Positions 43,521-52,618 are shown, counted from the stretch's first letter. The stretch is 64,000 nt of DNA from Alicycliphilus denitrificans K601 (GCF_000204645.1 NC_015422.1:1054001-1118000), one strand, 5' to 3'. Numbers and translations are program-made. The notes: generated by a model not told the origin, from the sequence alone.

Positions 43521-46493
43521 ATGTTGCTGACCAAGAAATCTTCCCATGCGCCGCAAGGCGTGCAGACATCTTCCCCCTTCGTGCATAGCCTGCGCCGCGG
43601 ACTGTCGCAGGCCCTGCCCACCATGGATCGCCGCGCCTTCCTGCGCCGCTCCGGCTTGGGTGTGGGCGTGGGCATCGCCGCTTCGCAGCTCACGCTGGTG
43701 CGCAAGACCCAGGCCGCCGAGGGCGCCAGGCCGGGGCTGGGCACGACCAAGGTCGAGGTGCGCCGCACCGTGTGCACCCACTGCTCCGTCGGCTGCGCCG
43801 TGGATGCGGTGGTGGAGAACGGCGTCTGGGTGCGCCAGGAGCCGGTGTTCGACTCGCCCATCAACATGGGCGCGCATTGCGCCAAGGGGGCATCCCTGCG
43901 CGAGCACGGCCATGGTGAATACCGCCTGCGCTATCCCATGAAGCTGGTGGGGGGCAAGTACGAGCGCATCAGCTGGGACCAGGCGCTCGATGAGATCGCG
44001 GCCAGGATGCAGGAGCTGCGCAAGGCCAGCGGCCCCGACAGCGTGTACTTCGTGGGCTCGTCCAAGCACAGCAACGAGCAGTCCTACCTGATGCGCAAGT
44101 TCGTGAGCTTCTGGGGCTCCAACAACTGCGACCACCAGGCGCGCATCTGCCACAGCACCACGGTCGCCGGCGTGGCCAACACCTGGGGCTATGGCGCGAT
44201 GACCAATTCGTACAACGACATGCAGAACAGCAAGTGCGCGTTCTACATCGGCTCCAACGCCGCCGAGGCGCACCCGGTGAGCATGCTGCACATGCTGCAC
44301 GCCAAGGAAAACGGCTGCAAGATGATCGTGGCCGACCCGCGCTTCACGCGCACGGCGGCCAAGGCCGACCTGTACGTGCGCTTCCGCTCCGGCACGGACA
44401 TTCCGGTGCTGTTCGGCCTGCTTTATCACATCTTCAAGAACGGCTGGGAAGACAAGAAGTACATCAACGACCGCGTCTACGGCATGGACAAGATCCGCGA
44501 GGAAGTGATGGCCAAGTGGACGCCCGACAAGGTCGAGGAGGCCAGCGGCGTGCCCGAGGCCGTGCTGGCCCAGGCCGCCGAGATGATGGCCAAGAACCGG
44601 CCCTCCACGCTGGTGTGGTGCATGGGCCAGACCCAGCACTCCATCGGCAACGCCATGGTGCGAGCCTCGTGCATCGTGCAGCTGGCGCTGGGCAACGTGG
44701 GCGTGCCGGGCGGCGGCGCCAACATCTTCCGCGGCCACGACAACGTGCAGGGCGCCACCGACATCGGCCCCAACCCGGACTCGCTGCCCGGCTACTACGG
44801 CCTGGCCGAGGGCTCGTGGAAGCATTTCGCCAATGCCTGGGGCGTGGACCTGGACTGGATCAAGAGCCGCTATGCCTCGCCGGCGATGATGGCCAAGAAC
44901 GGCATCACGGTGTCGCGCTGGATCGACGGCGTGCTGGAGAAGAACGAACTCATCGACCAGGATTCCAACCTGCGCGGCGTGTTCTTCTGGGGCCACGCGC
45001 CGAACTCACAGACGCGCGGCCTCGAGATGAAGCGGGCCATGGACAAGCTCGACCTGCTGGTGGTGGTCGATCCCTATCCGTCGGCCACGGCGGCCATGGC
45101 CGCCATGCCCGGCAAGCCCGAGGACCTGAACCCCAACCGCGCCGTGTACCTGCTGCCGGCCTGCACCCAGTTCGAGACCAGCGGTTCGGCTACGGCCTCC
45201 AACCGCTCGCTGCAGTGGCGCGAGAAGGTCATCGAGCCGCTGTGGGAGAGCCGCAGCGACCACATGATCATGTACCAGCTCGCGCAGAAGCTGGGCTTCG
45301 GCAAGGAGCTGGTCAAGAACTACCAGATGCAGAAGGTCAAAGGCATGGACGAGCCCGTGCCCGAGGACATCCTGCGCGAGGTAAACCGCTGCTGCTGGAC
45401 CATCGGCTACACCGGCCAGAGCCCGGAGCGCCTGAAGGCCCACATGCGCCACATGAGCGCCTTCGATGTGAAGACGCTCAAGTGCACGGCCTCGGTGGTC
45501 GACAAGGAGTCCGGCTACGACATGAAGGGCGACTACTTCGGCCTCCCCTGGCCTTGCTGGGGTACGCCGGAGCTCAAGCACCCGGGCACGCCCAACCTGT
45601 ACCAGACCACCCGGCACGTCATGGACGGCGGGGGCAACTTCCGGGCCAACTTCGGCGTGGAGCGGGACGGCGTCAACCTGCTGGCCGAGGATGGCTCGCA
45701 TTCGCTGGGCGCGGACATCACCACCGGCTACCCCGAGTTCGACCACGTGCTGCTCAAGAAGCTGGGCTGGTGGGACGACCTCACCGAGGCCGAGAAGAAG
45801 GCGGCCGACGGCAAGAACTGGAAGACCGACCCTTCGGGCGGCATCATCCGCGTGGTCATGAAGGTGCATGGCTGTTATCCGTTCGGCAACGCCAAGGCGC
45901 GCGCCGTGGTGTGGAACTTCCCCGACGCGATTCCGCTGCACCGCGAGCCCATCTACGGCACGCGCCCCGACCTGGCGGCCAAGTACCCCACGCACGACGA
46001 CAAGAACGCCTTCTGGCGCATGCCCACGCTCTACAAGAGCCTGCAGGAGAAGAACGTCGCCGACAGGCTGTACGAGAAGTTCCCTCTCATCCTCTCGTCC
46101 GGCCGCCTGGTTGAGTACGAGGGCGGTGGCGAGGAGACGCGCTCCAACCCCTGGCTGGCGGAGTTGCAGCAGGAGGCCTTCGTCGAGATCAACCCCAAGG
46201 CCGCGGCCAGCCGGGGCATACGCAATGGCGACCGGGTCTGGCTCAGCACGCCCACGGGCGCTCGCCTGAACGTGCAGGCCCTGGTGACCGAGCGCGTGGG
46301 ACCCGACACCTGCTGGATGCCGTTCCACTTCTCCGGGCGCTGGCAAGGCCAGGACATGCTGGCCTACTACCCCAAGGGCGCGCACCCGGTGGTGCGCGGC
46401 GAGGCGGTCAACACCGGCACCACCTATGGCTACGACAGCGTGACCATGATGCAGGAAACCAAGACCACGATCTGCAACGTGGAACGCGCGTAA
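43521..46493 (+). CDS. fdhA: Tat-exported formate dehydrogenase catalytic subunit (FDH-N/O type, cysteine form)
   Basis: 990 residues. The Tat signal MDRRAFLRRSGLGVGVG lies at residues 35-51 behind an unusually long n-region; an ATG at 43623 would give a conventional start. The 4Fe-4S site follows in VCTHCSVGCAVDAVV...HCAKGAS. The active-site residue is Cys210 (ARICHSTTVAG), where E. coli FdnG has selenocysteine. The bis-MGD domain continues to the end with the VERVGPDTC...PFHFSGRWQGQD region. It oxidises formate in the periplasm and passes electrons through the FdhB clusters and cytochrome b to quinone. Confidence 0.94.
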   Translation: MLLTKKSSHAPQGVQTSSPFVHSLRRGLSQALPTMDRRAFLRRSGLGVGVGIAASQLTLVRKTQAAEGARPGLGTTKVEVRRTVCTHCSVGCAVDAVVENGVWVRQEPVFDSPINMGAHCAKGASLREHGHGEYRLRYPMKLVGGKYERISWDQALDEIAARMQELRKASGPDSVYFVGSSKHSNEQSYLMRKFVSFWGSNNCDHQARICHSTTVAGVANTWGYGAMTNSYNDMQNSKCAFYIGSNAAEAHPVSMLHMLHAKENGCKMIVADPRFTRTAAKADLYVRFRSGTDIPVLFGLLYHIFKNGWEDKKYINDRVYGMDKIREEVMAKWTPDKVEEASGVPEAVLAQAAEMMAKNRPSTLVWCMGQTQHSIGNAMVRASCIVQLALGNVGVPGGGANIFRGHDNVQGATDIGPNPDSLPGYYGLAEGSWKHFANAWGVDLDWIKSRYASPAMMAKNGITVSRWIDGVLEKNELIDQDSNLRGVFFWGHAPNSQTRGLEMKRAMDKLDLLVVVDPYPSATAAMAAMPGKPEDLNPNRAVYLLPACTQFETSGSATASNRSLQWREKVIEPLWESRSDHMIMYQLAQKLGFGKELVKNYQMQKVKGMDEPVPEDILREVNRCCWTIGYTGQSPERLKAHMRHMSAFDVKTLKCTASVVDKESGYDMKGDYFGLPWPCWGTPELKHPGTPNLYQTTRHVMDGGGNFRANFGVERDGVNLLAEDGSHSLGADITTGYPEFDHVLLKKLGWWDDLTEAEKKAADGKNWKTDPSGGIIRVVMKVHGCYPFGNAKARAVVWNFPDAIPLHREPIYGTRPDLAAKYPTHDDKNAFWRMPTLYKSLQEKNVADRLYEKFPLILSSGRLVEYEGGGEETRSNPWLAELQQEAFVEINPKAAASRGIRNGDRVWLSTPTGARLNVQALVTERVGPDTCWMPFHFSGRWQGQDMLAYYPKGAHPVVRGEAVNTGTTYGYDSVTMMQETKTTICNVERA

Positions 46494-46520
46494 GGCGGCA
46501 CAAGGCATAAGGAGACGGCG

Positions 46521-47141
46521 ATGGCACGTATGAAATTCATCTGCGACGCGGAGCGCTGCATCGAATGCAATGGCTGCGTGACGGCGTGCAAGAACGAGCA
46601 CGAGGTGCCCTGGGGCGTGAACCGCCGCCGCGTGGTCACGCTCAACGACGGCGTGCCCGGCGAGAAGTCCATCTCGGTGGCGTGCATGCACTGCAGCGAC
46701 GCACCCTGCATGGCCGTGTGCCCCGTCAACTGCTTTTACCGCACCGAAGAGGGCATCGTCCTGCACGACAAGGACGTGTGCATAGGCTGCGGCTACTGCA
46801 GCTATGCCTGCCCGTTCGGTGCACCGCAGTTCCCCGCGCAGGGCACCTTCGGCGTGCGGGGCAAGATGGACAAGTGCACCTTCTGCGCGGGCGGCCCCGA
46901 GGAGCATGGCAGCCAGGCCGAGTTCGAGAAATACGGCCGCAACCGCCTGGCGGAAGGCAAGCTGCCGGCATGCGCCGAGATGTGCTCCACCAAGGCCCTG
47001 CTGGCCGGCGATGGCGACGTGGTGGCGGACATCTTCCGCACCCGCGTGGTCCAGCGCGGTAAGGGCGCCGAGGTCTGGGGCTGGGGCACGGCCTATGGTT
47101 CCAGGCAGGCCGGCCAGCCGCCGGCGGGAGCGAAGTCATGA
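46521..47141 (+). CDS. fdhB: Formate dehydrogenase iron-sulfur subunit
   Basis: 206 residues with four 4Fe-4S clusters: CIECNGCVTACKNEHEVPWG, CMHCSDAPCMAVCP, CIGCGYCSYACPFGAPQFP and CTFCAGG...CAEMC. Compared with E. coli FdnH (about 290 residues) it lacks the C-terminal membrane helix, so it must be held by the cytochrome subunit alone. Ribosome-binding site AAGGAGA seven bases before the ATG. The stop overlaps the start of a small lipoprotein gene (ATGA). Confidence 0.93.
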   Translation: MARMKFICDAERCIECNGCVTACKNEHEVPWGVNRRRVVTLNDGVPGEKSISVACMHCSDAPCMAVCPVNCFYRTEEGIVLHDKDVCIGCGYCSYACPFGAPQFPAQGTFGVRGKMDKCTFCAGGPEEHGSQAEFEKYGRNRLAEGKLPACAEMCSTKALLAGDGDVVADIFRTRVVQRGKGAEVWGWGTAYGSRQAGQPPAGAKS

Positions 47142-47371
47142 TGAAGCGCGCATGGCATATCCTGGGCGCCGTCGGCGCCATGGCGGTTCTGGCGGCCTGC
47201 GGCGAGAAGCCGCAGACCGGCGCCGGCGTGCAGCACGGCGCGCCGCTCTACCAGGGCACGGGCAGCCAGTTCATGGCCCCGGGCTGGAAGGCCGGCGATG
47301 CGAGCAGCTGGCAGCAGGAGCTCAAGGCACGCATGCAGCACGGCCAGAACGAGTACAACCGCGTTCGTTGA
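47138..47371 (+). CDS. Small lipoprotein in the formate dehydrogenase operon
   Basis: 77-residue predicted lipoprotein: signal peptide with lipobox VLAAC (cysteine at about residue 21), then a short hydrophilic mature part (GTGSQFMAPGWKAGD...SWQQELKARMQHGQNEYNRVR). Translationally coupled to fdhB and 13 bases before the cytochrome subunit. I recognise no function. Its fixed place between beta and gamma genes hints at a structural or anchoring role on the periplasmic side. Confidence 0.75.
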   Translation: MMKRAWHILGAVGAMAVLAACGEKPQTGAGVQHGAPLYQGTGSQFMAPGWKAGDASSWQQELKARMQHGQNEYNRVR

Positions 47372-47384
47372 TGCGAGGTCCGCC

Positions 47385-48581
47385 ATGAAACACCTCTTGT
47401 GTGCGCTGCTCGTCGCTTGCGGCGGCGCGTGGGCTCAGGCGCCGGCGGAGCCCGCCAGCGGCGCGGCGCCGGCTGCCGCATCCACTGGGCTGGCGCCGGT
47501 CGCGGGCGTCAAGGGCCAGAACATCTTCGACGTGAAGCCCGACGCCAGCGAGGAGCCGGGCTATGCCGCCCAGACCAACGCCGAGCGCGCCAAGGTCCAG
47601 CCGGGCAACAACGCGCCCGTGTGGCGCCAGGTGCGCGAAGGCACCACGGGCTACAGCAGCCTGCCCCGGTCCCAGGCGCCCGAGGCGGGCAACCTGATCC
47701 AGCCGTTCGCGCAATATCCCGGCTCGCGCTACACCACGGCCGGCCAGGCCTGGCGCGAGGTGCGCAACAACTGGATCATTCCCTACGGCGCGGCGCTCCT
47801 GGGCATCACGGTGCTGGCGCTGGCCATCTTCTACCTGTCCAGGGGAGCCCTGGGGCGCGAGCCGGCCGATGGCAGCGGGCGCAGGATAGAGCGCTTCACG
47901 CCGTTCGAGCGCGCGGCGCACTGGTGCAATGCCACGGCTTTCGTCACGCTGGCCCTCACGGGCATCGTCATGGCGTTCGGCAAGTTCTTCCTGCAGCCCG
48001 TCCTGGGCCAGCAGCTGTTCGGCTGGCTGGCCTTCGGTTTGAAGAACGTGCATAACTTCATGGGCCCGCTGTTCGCCGTGTCGCTCACGGTGATCGTCCT
48101 CACCTTCGTCAAGGACAACATCGCCAGCCGCGCGGACTTCGTCTGGCTGTCCAAGGCCGGCGGCATGTTCAGCAACAAGGAGGTGCCGTCGCACCGCTTC
48201 AACGCGGGCGAGAAGGGCATGTTCTGGTGGGGCATCACCATACCCGGCGTGTTCGTCGTGCTCTCGGGCCTGGTGCTCGACAGGCTGATCCCCGGCTGGG
48301 GCCTGGTGCGCGCGGAGATGCAGATCGCGCACATGGTGCACGCCACCCTGGCGGTCTGGATGATGGCGCTGCTGCTGGGCCACATCTACATGGGCACCAT
48401 CGGCATGCGCGGCGCCTTCAAGGCCATGAAGACCGGCTACGTGAGCGAGGCCTGGGCGCGCGAGCACCACGAGCTGTGGGCCGATGACGTGCGCAGCGGC
48501 AAGATCCCTGCACAGCGCAGCGGCCCGGCACGTGCCGAGGCCGCCGCGCCCGCCAAGTCTGCCCTGGGAGGAACGCCATGA
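47385..48581 (+). CDS. fdhC: Formate dehydrogenase cytochrome b556 gamma subunit
   Basis: 398 residues. Signal peptide at the start (LLVACGGAWAQA), a ~100-residue periplasmic extension rich in alanine and proline, then four to five membrane helices. The cytochrome b part shows heme-ligand histidines in RAAHWCNATAFVTLALTG, GLKNVHNFMGP and IAHMVHATLAVWMMALLLGHIYMGT. It takes electrons from FdhB and reduces quinone. The N-terminal extension, also found in other betaproteobacteria, is absent from the short E. coli FdnI (217 residues). Its stop overlaps the next gene (ATGA). Confidence 0.9.
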   Translation: MKHLLCALLVACGGAWAQAPAEPASGAAPAAASTGLAPVAGVKGQNIFDVKPDASEEPGYAAQTNAERAKVQPGNNAPVWRQVREGTTGYSSLPRSQAPEAGNLIQPFAQYPGSRYTTAGQAWREVRNNWIIPYGAALLGITVLALAIFYLSRGALGREPADGSGRRIERFTPFERAAHWCNATAFVTLALTGIVMAFGKFFLQPVLGQQLFGWLAFGLKNVHNFMGPLFAVSLTVIVLTFVKDNIASRADFVWLSKAGGMFSNKEVPSHRFNAGEKGMFWWGITIPGVFVVLSGLVLDRLIPGWGLVRAEMQIAHMVHATLAVWMMALLLGHIYMGTIGMRGAFKAMKTGYVSEAWAREHHELWADDVRSGKIPAQRSGPARAEAAAPAKSALGGTP

Positions 48582-48898
48582 TCTCCGTTTCGTCGTCTCT
48601 GGCCCGGCGCTGCGCCGCGGGCCTGGCCCTGGGGGCGCTGGCCTGCGTGGCCGCCGCCAAGCTGCCGCCGCTCACGCCGCAGGCGCAGGCCAAGGCGGCT
48701 GAGGCCGCGGCCAAGGCCGCGTGGGCGGGCAAGGTGGACGCCTACAAGCTGTGTCTGGCGCAGGACCGGGTGGTGGCGCAGTACCGCCGCACGGCCCAGG
48801 ATGTCAGGCCCGCCGCCGCCATGCCCGCCTGCGCCGATCCCGGCCCTTTCAGCTACACGCCTCCGCCGGAGGCTCCCGCCTCCGCCCCGAAGTCCTGA
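48578..48898 (+). CDS. Small exported protein of unknown function, formate dehydrogenase operon
   Basis: 106 residues with a signal-peptide-like N-terminus (RCAAGLALGALACVAAA), an alanine/lysine-rich helix (AQAKAAEAAAKAAWAGKVDAYKLCLAQDRVVAQYRR) and a proline-rich tail. Two cysteines lie in the mature part (KLCLAQ and PACADP). Coupled to the cytochrome subunit (ATGA) and followed by a terminator hairpin. I do not recognise it beyond its place in the cluster. Confidence 0.7.
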   Translation: MISVSSSLARRCAAGLALGALACVAAAKLPPLTPQAQAKAAEAAAKAAWAGKVDAYKLCLAQDRVVAQYRRTAQDVRPAAAMPACADPGPFSYTPPPEAPASAPKS

Positions 48899-48937
48899 CT
48901 GCCGGCCGCATGCCCGCGCCATGCGGGAGTTCCTTCG

Positions 48938-48960
48938 CGCCCCGCCGTGCCGGGGCGTTT
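48938..48960 (+). terminator. Terminator-like hairpin after the formate dehydrogenase structural genes
   Basis: CGCCCCG / CGGGGCG 7-bp stem with a six-base loop, followed by TTT. It lies 39 bases after the stop of the 106-residue protein gene and 18 bases before the fdhD start. A smaller CCCGC/GCGGG hairpin precedes it. Confidence 0.5.
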
Positions 48961-48977
48961 GCATGTACGCTGCACCC

Positions 48978-49844
48978 ATGACGCGAACGCCCGAACGCCA
49001 GACCCCGTCCACCGCCCCCCGGCTGCCGCGGCTCACGCGGGCGGCGGCGCCGCTCACGCATGCGGTGCAGGCGGTGAACGAGCGGGGCGAGCGCGAGGAA
49101 CTGCACATCCCCGCCGAACGCCCGCTCACCGTGTACGTGGACCGGCGTGAGCTGGTCACGCTGATGACGCTGGGCGCACACCCCGAGCTGCTGGTGCTGG
49201 GCTATCTGCGCAACCAGCGGCTGGTGGACTCGGCCGACGAGATTGAATCCGTCACCGTGGACTGGGAGGTCAATGCCGCCGCCGTGGTCACGCGGCGTGG
49301 CATCGCCCGCATCGAGGAGCGCACGGCGCGCAAGGTGGTCACCACCGGCTGCGGCCAGGGCAGCGTGTTCGGCGGGCTGATGGACGAGATGGCCGGCATC
49401 CGGCTCGCGCCCGCGCGGCTCACGCAGGCCGACCTGTACGGCATCGTCAACGCGATCCGGCTGCAGGAGTCCACCTATAAGTCCGCGGGCTCGGTGCACG
49501 GCTGCGCGCTGTTCCAGGGGCAGCGCATGCTGGTCTTCGTGGAGGACGTGGGGCGGCACAACGCCATCGACACCATCGCCGGCTGGATGTGGATGCAGCC
49601 GGACGCTTCGGCCATGCAGGGTGGCGACAAGGTGTTCTACACCACGGGGCGCCTGACCAGCGAGATGGTCATCAAGTCGGCCCAGATGGGCGTGCCCATC
49701 GTGGTCTCGCGCAGCGGCATGACGCAGATGGGGCATGCGGTGGCCAGCCGGCTCGGGCTGTGCGCCATAGGCCGGGCGACGAACCGGCGCTTCCTGTGCT
49801 ACAGCGGCGCCGAGCGCCTGGTGCTGCAACCGGAGCTGGCATGA
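48978..49844 (+). CDS. fdhD: Formate dehydrogenase accessory sulfurtransferase FdhD
   Basis: 288 residues. FdhD moves sulfur from IscS to the molybdenum cofactor of formate dehydrogenase, which is needed for activity. The family signatures PLTVYVDRRELVTLMTLGAHPELLVLGYL, FVEDVGRHNAIDTIAGW and TGRLTSEMVIKSAQMGVPIVVSRS are present. The cysteine loop reads TTGCGQGSVFGG, with a single cysteine where E. coli has CxxC. The start ATG at 48978 is chosen after the terminator hairpin. It would serve both formate dehydrogenases of the cluster. Confidence 0.93.
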   Translation: MTRTPERQTPSTAPRLPRLTRAAAPLTHAVQAVNERGEREELHIPAERPLTVYVDRRELVTLMTLGAHPELLVLGYLRNQRLVDSADEIESVTVDWEVNAAAVVTRRGIARIEERTARKVVTTGCGQGSVFGGLMDEMAGIRLAPARLTQADLYGIVNAIRLQESTYKSAGSVHGCALFQGQRMLVFVEDVGRHNAIDTIAGWMWMQPDASAMQGGDKVFYTTGRLTSEMVIKSAQMGVPIVVSRSGMTQMGHAVASRLGLCAIGRATNRRFLCYSGAERLVLQPELA

Positions 49845-49853
49845 TCCCCGGCC

Positions 49854-52385
49854 ATGGCAAGTCCTTCCTCCTCCTTCATCGGCCTGGGCTGGCGCACGCT
49901 GTGGCGTGACCTGCGCGCGGGCGAGCTGCGCCTGCTCATGGTGGCCGTCACGCTGGCCGTGGCCGCGCTCACATCGGTGGGCTTCTTTGCCGACCGACTG
50001 CGCGGCGGCCTCGAACGCGACGCGCTGCAGCTGCTGGGCGGCGACGCGGTGCTGGCCAGCGACAACCCCACGCCGGCGCCGGTGGTGAAGCAGGCGCGCG
50101 CGCTGGGCCTGGCCAGCGTGACCACGCTGGGCTTTCCCACCATGGCGCGCGCGCAGGAGTCCCAGGGCGGCGCGAGCCGCCTCGTGGCGCTCAAGAGCGT
50201 GGAGCCGGGCTACCCGCTGCGCGGCCGCCTGCAGGTGAGCGACGATGCGCAGCGCCCCGGCGCGCCCACGCAGGACATCCCCGCACCCGGCGAGGCCTGG
50301 GTGGACGCGCCGCTGCTCAATGCGCTGTCGCTCGGCCTGGGCGATCCCCTGCTGCTGGGCGATACGCAGCTGCGCGTCACGCGCATCATCACGCTGGAGC
50401 CCGACCGCGGCGCCGGCTTCATGAGCTTCGCGCCGCGCGTGATGATCAACGCGCAGGACCTGCCCGCCACGGGCCTGGTGCAGCCGGCCAGCCGCATCAC
50501 CTACCGCTTCGCCGTGGCGGGCCGGCCCGACGCCGTCAAGCGCTTCACCGCCTGGGCCACCGAGGCCGTCGCCGGCCCCGGCATGCGCGGCGTGCGCGTG
50601 GAGTCGCTCGACAGTGGCCGCCCCGAGATGCGCCAGACGCTGGACCGCGCGCAGAAATTCCTCAACCTCGTGGCGCTGCTGGCCGCGCTGTTGTCGGCCG
50701 TTGCCGTGGCCCTGGCCGCGCGCGGCTTCGCCAACGACCACCTGGACGCCGCCGCGCTCCTGCGCGTGCTGGGCCAGAGCCAGCACACCATCGCCGGCGC
50801 CTACGTGCTGGAGTTCCTGCTCGTGGGCCTGTGCGCCAGCGCCGTGGGCGTGCTGCTGGGCTTTGCCGTGCACCACGTGTTCGTGCTGCTGCTGGCGGGG
50901 CTCGTGGAATCGGCCCTGCCAGCGGCCAGCCTCTGGCCCGTGGCGCTGGGCGTGGGCGTGGGCCTCACGCTGATGTGCGCCTTCGGCCTGCCGCCCGTGC
51001 TGCAGCTGGCCCAGGTGCCGCCGCTGCGCGTCATGCGGCGCGATCTGGGCAGCGTGCGGCCCACCTCGCTGGCCGCGCTGGGCCTGGGGCTGGCGGGCTT
51101 CGCGGCCCTGCTGCTGGTGGTCAGCCGCGACTGGAAGCTGGGTTCGATCGCCGTGGGTGGCTTCGCCGCCGCCGTGCTGCTGTTCGCGGCGCTGGCCTGG
51201 GTGGCCGTGCGGCTGCTGCGCAAGGCCGTCAGCGAGACCATGGCGCCGCGCTGGCTGGTGCTGGCCACGCGCCAGATCGCCGCGCGCCCGGCCTATGCCG
51301 TGGTGCAGGTGGCCAGCCTGGCCGTGGGCCTGCTGGCACTGGTGCTGCTGGTGCTGCTGCGCACCGACCTCATCGCCAGCTGGCAGCGCGCCACGCCGGC
51401 CCATGCGCCCAACCGCTTCGTGATCAACATCATGCCGGACCAGGCCGACGCCTTCCGCCAGATGCTGCGGCAGGACGGCGTGGCGCAGTACGACTGGTAC
51501 CCCATGTTCCGCGGCCGGCTGGTGGCCATCAACGGCCGCGCGGTGAACCTGGACGACTACCCCGACGACCGCGCCAAGGGCCTGGTGGACCGCGAGTTCA
51601 ACCTCTCCAACGCGCGCGAGGCGCCCGGGCACAACCTCATCGTCGCCGGCCGCTGGACGCCGGGCGAAGAGGACGCCGTGAGCGTGGAGGAGGGCATCGC
51701 CCAGACCCTGGGCCTGAAGCTCGGCGACCGCCTGCGCTTCGACATCGGCGGCGCCGCGAGCGAGGCGCGCATCACCAGCCTGCGCCGCGTGGACTGGGGC
51801 TCCATGCGCGCCAACTTCTTCGTCATGTACCCCGTGGCGCACATGCCCGATGTGCCGCTGACCTACCTGGCCGCCTACCGCGCGCCCGAGCGGCCGGGCT
51901 TCGACAATGCTCTGGTGCACGCCTTCCCCAACGTCACCAACGTGGACATGAGCGCCACGCTGGCCCAGGTGCAGGTCGTGCTGGCGCAGGTGATAGGCGC
52001 GGTGGAGTTCCTCTTCGTCTTCACGCTGGCCGCGGGCCTGGTGGTGCTGTTCGCCGCCGTCACTGCCACGCGCGAGGAGCGCGCGCGCGAGTTCGCCATC
52101 ATGCGCGCCGTGGGCGCGCGTGCCAGCCTGCTGCGCCAGGTACAGCGCGCCGAGCTCGCCGGCGTGGGGTTGCTCGCGGGCTTCCTGGCCAGCTGCGTGG
52201 CTGTGGCCGTGGGCTGGACGCTCGCGCGCTACGTGTTCGACTTCAGTTGGACGGCCCAGCCCTGGGTGCCCCTGGCCGGGGCTGCGGCTGGCGCATTGCT
52301 GGCGCTGGCCGCGGGCTGGTGGGGGCTGCGCGAGGTGCTGCGCCGCCCGGTGGTGCAGACGCTGCGCAGCGCGGCGCAGGAGTGA
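49854..52385 (+). CDS. FtsX-family ABC transporter permease (YbbP-like)
   Basis: 843-residue permease with two FtsX/MacB-type domains. A first helix lies at about residues 27-47, a cluster of three helices at about 260-400, a central pair at 400-480, and a last three-helix set near the C-terminus (FTLAAGLVVLFAAVTATREERAREFAIMRAVGA, typical of FtsX domains). It matches YbbP-type permeases. The partner ATPase is not adjacent in the window. Possibly lipoprotein or other envelope-related transport. Starts nine bases after fdhD, but a functional link to formate is unlikely. Confidence 0.85.
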   Translation: MASPSSSFIGLGWRTLWRDLRAGELRLLMVAVTLAVAALTSVGFFADRLRGGLERDALQLLGGDAVLASDNPTPAPVVKQARALGLASVTTLGFPTMARAQESQGGASRLVALKSVEPGYPLRGRLQVSDDAQRPGAPTQDIPAPGEAWVDAPLLNALSLGLGDPLLLGDTQLRVTRIITLEPDRGAGFMSFAPRVMINAQDLPATGLVQPASRITYRFAVAGRPDAVKRFTAWATEAVAGPGMRGVRVESLDSGRPEMRQTLDRAQKFLNLVALLAALLSAVAVALAARGFANDHLDAAALLRVLGQSQHTIAGAYVLEFLLVGLCASAVGVLLGFAVHHVFVLLLAGLVESALPAASLWPVALGVGVGLTLMCAFGLPPVLQLAQVPPLRVMRRDLGSVRPTSLAALGLGLAGFAALLLVVSRDWKLGSIAVGGFAAAVLLFAALAWVAVRLLRKAVSETMAPRWLVLATRQIAARPAYAVVQVASLAVGLLALVLLVLLRTDLIASWQRATPAHAPNRFVINIMPDQADAFRQMLRQDGVAQYDWYPMFRGRLVAINGRAVNLDDYPDDRAKGLVDREFNLSNAREAPGHNLIVAGRWTPGEEDAVSVEEGIAQTLGLKLGDRLRFDIGGAASEARITSLRRVDWGSMRANFFVMYPVAHMPDVPLTYLAAYRAPERPGFDNALVHAFPNVTNVDMSATLAQVQVVLAQVIGAVEFLFVFTLAAGLVVLFAAVTATREERAREFAIMRAVGARASLLRQVQRAELAGVGLLAGFLASCVAVAVGWTLARYVFDFSWTAQPWVPLAGAAAGALLALAAGWWGLREVLRRPVVQTLRSAAQE

Positions 52386-52387
52386 GC

Positions 52388-52615
52388 ATGCAGACGGATG
52401 ACACGGCAGACTGGGAACCCGACTGGTCGCAGGCGCCCGAGGGCTGGGACTGGCTGGCGCAGGACGAGGACGGGCGCTGGTACTGGTACCGCACCGAGCC
52501 CATCGTCGGCGTGGGTGGGGGCGTGTGGCGCTCCAACTCGCGCAACCAGCAGTATGCCGGCCAGGGTCGGCCCAATCCGGCCTGGGACGGGTCGCTGCGC
52601 CGCCGCCCCAATTGA
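52388..52615 (+). CDS. Small tryptophan-rich conserved protein
   Basis: 75 residues, acidic N-terminus with many tryptophans (WEPDWSQAPEGWDWLAQDEDGRWYWYRTEP) and a basic C-terminus. The WYWYR segment resembles a single WW-like or GYF-like patch, but I do not assign a fold. It begins two bases after the permease stop, so it is likely co-translated. No recognised function. Confidence 0.65.
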   Translation: MQTDDTADWEPDWSQAPEGWDWLAQDEDGRWYWYRTEPIVGVGGGVWRSNSRNQQYAGQGRPNPAWDGSLRRRPN

Positions 52616-52618
52616 TTA

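Noticed and set aside
37630..44150. Selenocysteine in the formate dehydrogenases
   Set aside because: Both active-site codons are TGC (cysteine), and no in-frame TGA occurs in either gene.
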